Positions 52,764 to 59,138 of a stretch of DNA of 64,000 bases are shown here, piece after piece (the stretch's first letter is position 1; each line of letters starts with the position of its first letter). The notes below the pieces were generated by a model that did not search any database, had not been told where the DNA came from, and saw nothing but the letters and a program-made list of their open reading frames with translations. This DNA comes from Avisuccinivibrio sp964424565 (GTDB lineage: Bacteria > Pseudomonadota > Gammaproteobacteria > Enterobacterales > Succinivibrionaceae), in NCBI GenBank assembly GCA_964424565.1, contig CAYRIZ010000001.1:1-64000 (forward strand), in the 5' to 3' direction. The position numbers were made by a program, and so were the translations under genes.

Positions 52764-53984
52764 ATGTCCAGTGTTATCACTAGAAGCAGCTATCGCAAAA
52801 CCCTGACCGGTATCGGCGCCCTGGTGCTGCTGGCCGGCCTGGCACTGTATTTTGCCCAGATCAAGAGAATCTATGACCTGCCGATCATCATGATGATCGC
52901 CGGTGCCTGGATATTTCTGCAGAACCTCTATCGTCTCTACAAACCGGGAGCGGCCTGTCAGGATATAGAACTCAACTCCAAGACCCTGAACAACATACTG
53001 ACCAACTATGCCATCATCATAGCCATGGTGGTGCTGGTCTTCATCATCTGCGTCCTGCAGCCGCGTTTCATGCAAATTCGCGTGGTACTGGACATCATGA
53101 CGCAGTCCTCGACCAAGCTCATTATCGCACTGGGCATCTGCTTTACCCTGATCATAGCAGGTTGCGATCTGTCAGCCGGCCGCATAGTGGGTCTGGCCGC
53201 CGTGGTTTCCACCTCCATGCTGCAGACCCCGGACTACGCCAACCGCTTCTTCCCGGAGCTGGCGCAGCTGCCGCTGTTTGTGCCCATAGTGATTGCCATA
53301 TTGATCTGTATGGTGTTTGGTGCCCTCAACGGCTTCCTGGTAGCCCAGTATGAGATGCATCCCTTTATTGCCACGCTTGCCACTTCGGTGATCGTCTACG
53401 GCAGCTGCTCGCTGTATTTCGACCTGCCGCCCAACAATTCCCAGCCCATAGGCGGTGTGCGTCCGGACTTTGCGGCTTTGGGTCAGACCAAGTTCTTCCA
53501 GTCAGGATCCTTCCCCGGCATTTCCATACTGATCCCCATAGCCGCGCTGATCACCGTCTTCATCTGGTTTGTGCTCAACAAGACCGTGTTCGGCAAGAAT
53601 GTCTATGCCATAGGCGGCAACCGGGAGGCGGCAGTGGTGGCCGGCGTAAACGTCTACCTGACCAACCTCTTCATCTTTGTGCTGGCAGCCGCGCTTTACG
53701 GTATAGCCGGTGTCCTCGAGGCGGCCCGTACAGCCGGTGCCACCAATCAGTACGGTCAGGGCTATGAGCTTGATGCCATAGCCGCCTGTGTGGTGGGCGG
53801 TGTCTCCCTGATGGGCGGTATTGCCACGGTATCAGGCATCATAGCCGGTGTGTTCGTGTTCACCATCATTCAGTACGGCCTGCAGTTCATCTCCGTGTCC
53901 CCTATGTGGCAGCAGGTGATCAAGGGCATTATTATTGCCGTGGCCGTGGCCATTGATATGGGCAAGTACCGCCGCAAGGTCTGA
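52764..53984 (+). CDS. mglC: Galactose/methylgalactoside ABC transporter permease
   Basis: A 406-residue permease of the MglC/RbsC family with ten or so hydrophobic segments. Blocks: ITLGICFTLIIAGCDLSAGR-like LIIALGICFTLIIAGCDLSA, YEMHPFIATLATSVIVYG, YAIGGNREAAVVAGVNVY and CVVGGVSLMGGIATVSGI. It is about 70 residues longer than E. coli MglC because of an N-terminal extension with two extra hydrophobic segments (about 15-33 and 38-56). It follows mglA by nine bases. Confidence 0.92.
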   Translation: MSSVITRSSYRKTLTGIGALVLLAGLALYFAQIKRIYDLPIIMMIAGAWIFLQNLYRLYKPGAACQDIELNSKTLNNILTNYAIIIAMVVLVFIICVLQPRFMQIRVVLDIMTQSSTKLIIALGICFTLIIAGCDLSAGRIVGLAAVVSTSMLQTPDYANRFFPELAQLPLFVPIVIAILICMVFGALNGFLVAQYEMHPFIATLATSVIVYGSCSLYFDLPPNNSQPIGGVRPDFAALGQTKFFQSGSFPGISILIPIAALITVFIWFVLNKTVFGKNVYAIGGNREAAVVAGVNVYLTNLFIFVLAAALYGIAGVLEAARTAGATNQYGQGYELDAIAACVVGGVSLMGGIATVSGIIAGVFVFTIIQYGLQFISVSPMWQQVIKGIIIAVAVAIDMGKYRRKV

Positions 53985-54074
53985 TCCTTCCCCCGGCCCG
54001 GGACTGCAGCACAGCCTCTGGATGCTGCAGGCAGGAAAACCCGGGCTGATACAAAAGAGCAAAGATCAGAGCAT

Positions 54075-54121
54075 AAAAAAAGCACCTGATTCCGCCATGA
54101 AATACACAGAATCAGGTACTC
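54075..54121 (-). terminator. Terminator of the ribbon-helix-helix-like gene
   Basis: ACCTGATTC pairs with GAATCAGGT. On the minus strand GC and seven T follow. It may also limit read-through from mglC. Confidence 0.78.
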
Positions 54122-54191
54122 TTATGCTTCTATATGGAAATTGGAAATTTGGGAGCGCAGCTGCTGCGCTTGTACAGGATCCGGCTTCCGT

Positions 54192-54494
54192 TCAGTCGGA
54201 GCCAGGATCTGTAGCCGGAACAGCTGTGTATACGGCGGCATCTTTTTCTTCTGCCGCTGTATTTTCATGGATGGACAGATCGATAGCCTGCAGCTGCAGT
54301 TCGGCGTATCTTTCCAAAGCAATTTCCACCAGATAACGACTGATACTTCTGCCCTGACGCTTGGCCAGAGCGCGGATCATGGCTTCTTCCTGTTCAGTAC
54401 AGGAAATAACCAGGCGTCCGCAGTGTGGAGTCCCTCTTGCATAACTACCCTTGGGACGACCTTTGGGGCGGCCGATAGTTTTCTTCTCGCCCAT
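54192..54494 (-). CDS. Small DNA-binding protein, ribbon-helix-helix/MobC-like
   Basis: A 100-residue basic protein. It begins with a doubled AT-hook-like stretch GRPKGRPKGSY (9-19). Next comes a strand RLVISCTEQE and helices EEAMIRALAKRQGRS and SRYLVEIALERYAEL, the strand-helix-helix plan of ribbon-helix-helix proteins such as MobC or CopG types. The C-terminal 30 residues are low complexity. The start ATG 54494 has GAGAGGAA upstream. It stands alone with its own terminator; no relaxase or toxin gene adjoins it. A chromosomal regulator is the simplest reading. Confidence 0.62.
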   Translation of the reverse strand: MGEKKTIGRPKGRPKGSYARGTPHCGRLVISCTEQEEAMIRALAKRQGRSISRYLVEIALERYAELQLQAIDLSIHENTAAEEKDAAVYTAVPATDPGSD

Positions 54495-54997
54495 GTTTCC
54501 TCTCCCCCTGTGAATGTGTGCAGACACAGCAAAGTGCATCTGCTGACAATCAGACCATTTCTATGATAAGGCTTTTTACTAAAAAATTCCCGCAAAATCA
54601 AATGTTTATATAAGAGTTTTTGGCAAAAATTTTCAGCAGTTGCCCAGGGCTTACCCGCCTATTTAGTTTAATATCAACGAAAAAGGCCGAACCGGCAGAA
54701 TTGATCAGACGAAAGCAGGTATTTGCGCGCCAAGGGCTGTGCACCATTACAGGGCAGTGCAGCAGACTATTTTTCAGGTATTGATCCAAAACTCTCAGAT
54801 TGGCCCCAAAAGAGCAGAATTTGGCAGCAGATGCACCTTGACGGCCGGCAGCCGCCCGGATTAAATAAAATTGCTGAATTTATTGTGGTCCGTCTTCAGC
54901 CCCCGGCCGGGACAGCCTGCCGCCGGCGCCTGAAGCATGGAGTGTTTTCCCTTAGTATAAGTAAGGAGGAAGGTCCGCCTGCGCGGCCTTAAAGAAG
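54495..54997. other. Intergenic region between the ribbon-helix-helix gene and the flavin reductase gene
   Basis: About 500 bases between divergent genes. The left third is AT-rich and should contain the minus-strand promoter. I see no convincing gene; a 63-codon minus-strand frame at 54598-54789 has unremarkable composition and no Shine-Dalgarno. GGAGGA at about 54964 is too far (over 25 bases) from the flavin reductase ATG to serve it. Confidence 0.4.
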
Positions 54998-55588
54998 ATG
55001 AGTGATTTTCTGCAGGATGTGCCTCTCAATAAAGCTTACCGCTTAATGAACCTGGGTGCCACCGCTCTGATTTCCGCCGCCCACGACGGCAGGGAAGACG
55101 TGATGCCTGCTACCTGGAACTGCCCGCTCGATCTGTCTCCGTGCAAGTGCACCGTGGTGATTGACAAGAGCCACTACACCCGCCCGCTGATGGAGCAGAG
55201 CGGCTTTTTTGCCGTGAGTATACCTGCCGTGAGCATAGTGCAGCAGGTGATGAAGCTGGGCACGGTCAGCAAAAATGACGATCCCCTGAAACTGGAGCAT
55301 TCAGGCGCCAAATTCTTCAAGCTGCCTGGCTTTGACATGCCGCTGACTGAAGGCTGTGTAGCCCACCTGATCTTCAAGATCCTGCCCGAGCCTCATGTGC
55401 AGCAGGCCTATGATTTGTTCTTGGGCGAATGCGTCAAGGCCGTGGCTGACAGCCGGGTCTTCCGGGGCGGCCACTACTACTACGATGACAGCACCCGCGA
55501 TCTGCGCACCCTGCATTATGTGGCCGGCGGTCACTTCTATGCTCTGGGCGATGAGATCATGCTGGACGAATACGGTCTGGAGGAGTAA
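54998..55588 (+). CDS. Flavin reductase-like FMN-binding protein
   Basis: A 196-residue split-barrel flavin-binding protein. Visible: NLGATALISAAHDGREDVMP, the region TWNCPLDLSPCKCTVVIDKS, SHYTRPLMEQSGFFAVSIP (flavin-binding strand and loop) and LTEGCVAHLIFKI. Members reduce flavins or carry FMN as redox proteins; partner and substrate are unknown. The C-terminal segment RVFRGGHYYYDDSTRDLRTL is typical of the family. The Shine-Dalgarno near ATG 54998 is weak (AAAGAAG adjacent). Confidence 0.82.
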   Translation: MSDFLQDVPLNKAYRLMNLGATALISAAHDGREDVMPATWNCPLDLSPCKCTVVIDKSHYTRPLMEQSGFFAVSIPAVSIVQQVMKLGTVSKNDDPLKLEHSGAKFFKLPGFDMPLTEGCVAHLIFKILPEPHVQQAYDLFLGECVKAVADSRVFRGGHYYYDDSTRDLRTLHYVAGGHFYALGDEIMLDEYGLEE

Positions 55589-55819
55589 GGCTCTTCTGCT
55601 CCTGCCCCTACTTTCCACTGAGCTTTTGCTCTCAGTCCGGCCGGCACGATAAAGGTGCACGGCCGCAGGCAGTCTGCGCAGGCAGATCAGATCAACTTGC
55701 CGCAGACTGCCCCCTCCTGCATTTTCGTGCCCTGCAGCGGCTGTGTCTTTTGTATGCTGAAACTGCGCGGGAGATCTCAGGTCTCCCCCCGGGTTCAACA
55801 CAGACCAAAGGAGTTTGCT

Positions 55820-56380
55820 ATGCAGTCGCTCAATTTAGTTATCCTGCGCGGCACCGTAACGCAGCATCATTTGATCAGCCACAGCCGCAGCCGTGGTCAG
55901 GCTGTACTGAGCTTCAGGCTGGCCACCTGCGAGCGCTGGGGCCGCAGTGGTTTTCTGCATCATGAGTATCATCAGCTGCTGCTGCGCGACAGCGGCGGCT
56001 TCCGCAAATACAGTCAGTACGGCCGGCATGTCAGGGAAGGTGCCCTGCTGCTGGCCGAGGGCGTGCTGAGGCATCACAGCACCGGCGGCAGCAGCACCTT
56101 TATAGACTGTCTGCGCATAGTGCCGCAGCAGACCACACCCTCAGCCGCGGAAAGTGCCCCCTTAACCTGCCGCGATCTGCCGGCCCTGCAGAAGCTGAGC
56201 GCCAGGCCGGAACTGATCCATACCCTGTGCGCCGCCGGACTGAGTGCAGAGGAAATCAGAGTGCTTTGTCTGCTGCTGCAGACCACTCAGGTGCAGCTGC
56301 AGGCGCAGGCTCGGGAAGAACAAGCGGCCAATGACACCGCTGCGCCGCAAAATCCACACAAAGACGACAGCGCCGCTTAA
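55820..56380 (+). CDS. Single-stranded DNA-binding protein paralogue (OB fold)
   Basis: A 186-residue protein whose first 100 residues follow the SSB OB-fold: MQSLNLVILRGTVTQ, LSFRLATCERWGR, HEYHQLLLRD and REGALLLAEGVLRHHS. The family usually ends in an acidic tip (DDDIPF) that recruits partners; this one ends KDDSAA and instead has a helical, Gln/Ala-rich C-terminal region. It is more divergent than a housekeeping SSB and probably is a second SSB. AAGGAG lies seven bases before ATG 55820. It is convergent with the tRNA-Arg gene. Confidence 0.68.
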   Translation: MQSLNLVILRGTVTQHHLISHSRSRGQAVLSFRLATCERWGRSGFLHHEYHQLLLRDSGGFRKYSQYGRHVREGALLLAEGVLRHHSTGGSSTFIDCLRIVPQQTTPSAAESAPLTCRDLPALQKLSARPELIHTLCAAGLSAEEIRVLCLLLQTTQVQLQAQAREEQAANDTAAPQNPHKDDSAA

Positions 56381-56418
56381 GTCAGGATGAAGCCGGAACA
56401 GGGGAAAACAGAGAGGAA

Positions 56419-56493
56419 TGGCGGCCCCAGGAGGAATCGAACCTTCAACTAACCCTTAGGAGGGGCTTGTTATATCCATTTAACTATGAGGCC
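56419..56493 (-). tRNA. tRNA-Arg (anticodon CCU)
   Basis: A 75-base tRNA read on the minus strand, starting GGCCTCATAGTTAAATGG. Acceptor GGCCTCA pairs with TGGGGCC; the anticodon loop CTCCTAA gives anticodon CCT; T loop TTCGATT; the 3' CCA is encoded. D-loop and anticodon arm match E. coli tRNA-Arg(CCU) closely. One T-stem pair (A-C) is mismatched. No integrase or attachment-site duplication is seen next to it. Confidence 0.93.
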
Positions 56494-56507
56494 GCGCCAT
56501 GGCGGCT

Positions 56508-56535
56508 ATTGTAGCAGGTTTAGCCTCAATTGCAA
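56508..56535 (-). promoter_or_regulatory. Promoter of the tRNA-Arg gene
   Basis: On the minus strand TTGCAA and TACAAT with a 16-base spacer, ending 14 bases before the tRNA 5' end. Confidence 0.65.
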
Positions 56536-56576
56536 TAATGCGCCCTGCCCGGCTGCCGCCAGGCAGGCCCGGGAGT

Positions 56577-57110
56577 TTACTGGGCGTTTTCGGCGCTGCG
56601 GCGGCGGAATATAGCCTCAATCAGGGTCTGCTCACGCTGTTCTGCCTTGGCAACAGTGACGAAATAGCGGTCGCTTTGCTGCAGGATGCAGAAGCTGTAG
56701 ATGCCGTCCTGACGCGGGTAGTAGCGCAGCTCCTCAAAGCGGGAAGAGGGATTGAGCTCCTGCGGGGCCGAGCCGTCGCGCAGTATGCCCGGCGGGGCGG
56801 CATAACCGAAATTGGAACCCTCGCTCCAGTCGGCATCGGCAAACTTGAAGCGGTAAGGAGACCAGTCGGCGCGCAGCGGGGCGGCGGTGCAGTAGGCACC
56901 GTCACTGCGTTTGATCAGCTGATATGAAGACAGCGCGGCATAATCATTCATCTCACCGCGCAGATAAATCGTTTTGCCCTGCGGGGCAAAAACCTCCACC
57001 GCCGCAAGTCCGGGGAGGAGGTTGTCATCGGAGCTGCTGTCACTGCTGCAGCCGGCAGTCAGTACTGCCAGCACGGCCGCGGCAGCAGCTGAGGTAAAAA
57101 ATTTCTGCAT
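56577..57110 (-). CDS. Lipoprotein with carbohydrate-binding-like domain
   Basis: A 177-residue lipoprotein: MQKFFTSAAAAAVLAVLTAGC, lipid-anchored at Cys21, followed by a Ser/Asp linker. Residues 38-115 (VEVFAPQGKTIYLRGEMNDY, then PYRFKFADADWSEGSNFGYA) resemble the E-set/CBM48-like domain found at the start of pullulanases and related glycan-binding proteins, with aromatic residues at the expected edges. There is no catalytic domain. It may bind alpha-glucan at the cell surface or periplasm. The start ATG 57110 is chosen because the signal peptide begins there. Confidence 0.6.
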   Translation of the reverse strand: MQKFFTSAAAAAVLAVLTAGCSSDSSSDDNLLPGLAAVEVFAPQGKTIYLRGEMNDYAALSSYQLIKRSDGAYCTAAPLRADWSPYRFKFADADWSEGSNFGYAAPPGILRDGSAPQELNPSSRFEELRYYPRQDGIYSFCILQQSDRYFVTVAKAEQREQTLIEAIFRRRSAENAQ

Positions 57111-57342
57111 TTCAATCACATCACAAAACAAGCCCGGCCTGCAGTCCTCCTGGACTGCAGCTGCAGTGCATTGTAACAGGATTTACTCCCTGCGGCGGCC
57201 GGCAGCAAAGGCAAATTGCCCGGACCAGGGCAAAGTCTGCGTTAGATTTTGCCTGTGCTTTGCGGTAATATCTACTGTTAGTCTGCTGTGGTCAGGCAGC
57301 AAAATAAAGATTTGTCTGTTGGGTCTGCTCTGCTTTTTCAGG

Positions 57343-57993
57343 ATGGTCAAAGTGAGATTTAAAATAGGTCTTACCGGCGGTATTGCCTGCGGCAAAACCT
57401 CAGCCTGCAGAATTTTTGCCGCCCAGCATATTCCCATAGTCGATGCCGATGTGATCTCGCATGAGCTTACCGCTCCGGGATCACCGCTACTGCCGCAGCT
57501 GGCCGCCACCTTTGGGCCGGGCATCATAGCCGCCGACGGCAGCCTGGACCGCCGGGCCATGCGCAACCTGGTCTTTTCCGATGCCGGAGCCCTGCAGCAG
57601 CTCAATGCCCTGCTGCATCCGGCCATACACCGCCGCCTGCTGCAGGAGGCGGAGGAAAAAGAGCCTGCCGCCCCCTATGTGGTCCTGGCCGTGCCGCTGC
57701 TGTTTGAGCATCATCTGGAACATATGGTGGATCGCATCCTGGTGCTGGACTGCAGCGAGGATCTGCAGCTGCAGCGCATCATGCAGCGTGACGGCTCCTC
57801 CGAGGCCGTGGCCCGCAGCATCATGAATAATCAGGTTTCGCGCAGTTTCCGGGTGGCGCATGCCGATGATCTGGCAGATACACAAAGCGGATCCCTGGCC
57901 CTGCTGGAAGAGAGGATTCTGCAGCTTCATCATAAATACTTACAGCTTGCAGCAGCACACAGCCGTGCTGATCTGCAGAGGCAGTTGATGTAA
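57343..57993 (+). CDS. coaE: Dephospho-CoA kinase
   Basis: A 216-residue P-loop kinase catalysing the last step of coenzyme A synthesis. Visible: FKIGLTGGIACGKTSACRIF (Walker A), VDADVISHELTAPGSP, LLHPAIHRRLLQEA and VLAVPLLFEHHLEHMVDRIL. Start: ATG 57343, or GTG 57352 nine bases on, which is better spaced from AGGATGG. The frame is open upstream to 56974 without similarity. coaE-zapD-yacG is the conserved gammaproteobacterial order, with a TAATG overlap into zapD. Confidence 0.93.
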   Translation: MVKVRFKIGLTGGIACGKTSACRIFAAQHIPIVDADVISHELTAPGSPLLPQLAATFGPGIIAADGSLDRRAMRNLVFSDAGALQQLNALLHPAIHRRLLQEAEEKEPAAPYVVLAVPLLFEHHLEHMVDRILVLDCSEDLQLQRIMQRDGSSEAVARSIMNNQVSRSFRVAHADDLADTQSGSLALLEERILQLHHKYLQLAAAHSRADLQRQLM

Positions 57994-58739
57994 TGTACAT
58001 TTACGATTTTCCCTTTAGCCCCAAGGCCAGGACTTATCTTAAATTTGAGGGGATCTTCAAGAGGATTGAGGCCTGCCAGTATCTCAATTCCAATGCTGAA
58101 ACCATGGCGCTGCTGCGCGGCATCATAGACTACATGGATATGGTGGACGGCGCCGGCGGCTTCAAGCTGGATTTGGTCAAGGATCTGGACAGACTGGATC
58201 AGCGCCTGAAAATCTGGCAGCAGGATCCCGAGGCCGATCAGGAATTTGTAGCCGAACTGCGCGCCTCAGTCACCGCCTCCCGCCAGAGCCTGGAGAAATT
58301 CACCAGACAGCGCACCGTGCTGCAGCAGGATCCCATCATAGCCTGCATCAAGCCGCGTTTTCTGACCCCCTGCGGCGTAAACTGCTTTGATACGCCGCTT
58401 TTTGCCTACTGGAACTCCCTGCCGCGGGAGGAGAAGCGCCGGAGCGTCAGCATCTGGCTGCAGGAGCTGGAAGCCGTGCGTACCCCGGTGGCCACCATTC
58501 TCTATTTGTGGCGGCTGTGCGCCGACTTCAAACCGCGCCTGGCCCGCCGCGGCTTTATGCAGGAAATTGCCGAAAACTGCGATTTGATTGAAATTGCCTA
58601 CCCCGAGAGCGTGCGCGGCTATCCGGTGGTCAGCGGTTTTCAGTCCAGCCTCAATGTACGCTTCATGGCCTATGAAAAAGGCACAGTGCTGGGCGATGTG
58701 GAATTTGAACTGGCTTATCTGGGGAATGCCGTACTGTGA
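57993..58739 (+). CDS. zapD: Cell division protein ZapD
   Basis: A 248-residue all-helical protein that cross-links FtsZ filaments at midcell. Blocks: YDFPFSPKARTYLKFEG (about 4-20), RGIIDYMDMVDGAGGFKLD, VKDLDRLDQRL and the C-terminal PESVRGYPVVSGFQSSLNVR, all matching ZapD (YacF). Length equals E. coli ZapD (247). It overlaps coaE by one base and yacG by four, so the three genes are translationally coupled. Confidence 0.94.
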   Translation: MYIYDFPFSPKARTYLKFEGIFKRIEACQYLNSNAETMALLRGIIDYMDMVDGAGGFKLDLVKDLDRLDQRLKIWQQDPEADQEFVAELRASVTASRQSLEKFTRQRTVLQQDPIIACIKPRFLTPCGVNCFDTPLFAYWNSLPREEKRRSVSIWLQELEAVRTPVATILYLWRLCADFKPRLARRGFMQEIAENCDLIEIAYPESVRGYPVVSGFQSSLNVRFMAYEKGTVLGDVEFELAYLGNAVL

Positions 58740-59056
58740 GTTTAAAAGATCTGCTGCCTGCCGGCACCTTTGAGGAAATATGCGGCGAGGCCCGCCGCCA
58801 CGTGATCAATACCGGAGGCAGGTCTCATGCCGCCGGCTTTACCGATGCCGCCGGAGTGCTCCGGGTGCGCTGTCCGCAGTGCGGCCGGGAAGTGATCTAC
58901 AGTCCGGACAATCCCTTTCGGCCCTTCTGCTCCGAGGCCTGCCGCATTATAGATTTGGGCGCCTGGGCCTCTGAGGAACACAAAGTGGCAGGCGAGCCGG
59001 TCAATCAGGATGAGGATGCCGATCTGCTGCAGGATCCTGCCCTGCCGCGCCGCTGA
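58736..59056 (+). CDS. yacG: DNA gyrase inhibitor YacG with N-terminal extension
   Basis: A 106-residue zinc protein. The zinc knuckle is C46-X2-C49 (RCPQCGREVIY) with C65-X3-C69 (FCSEACRIIDLGAWASEEH), as in YacG, which binds and inhibits gyrase in E. coli. E. coli YacG has 65 residues and begins just before the first zinc cysteine; here about 40 extra residues precede it. The GTG start overlapping the zapD stop (GTGA) fixes the extension in the open frame, but no later start with a better Shine-Dalgarno is obvious. Confidence 0.88.
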   Translation: MSLKDLLPAGTFEEICGEARRHVINTGGRSHAAGFTDAAGVLRVRCPQCGREVIYSPDNPFRPFCSEACRIIDLGAWASEEHKVAGEPVNQDEDADLLQDPALPRR

Positions 59057-59072
59057 TGCTGCCGGCCGGGAC

Positions 59073-59101
59073 TTGTGAAAATCACAGAGCAGATCTAATC
59101 T
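59073..59101 (+). promoter_or_regulatory. Promoter of the lptD-surA-pdxA operon
   Basis: TTGTGA and TAATCT with a 17-base spacer, about 38 bases before the lptD start. Confidence 0.5.
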
Positions 59102-59138
59102 AAAATTCATATTCAGCTTATACAACAGGATCAAGGCC

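Noticed and set aside
54598..54789. 63-codon minus-strand frame in the 54.5-55 kb gap
   Set aside because: No Shine-Dalgarno, no similarity, and unremarkable composition; likely chance.
56380..56600. Integration site of a genomic island at tRNA-Arg(CCU)
   Set aside because: No integrase, no duplicated tRNA 3' end and ordinary genes on both sides.
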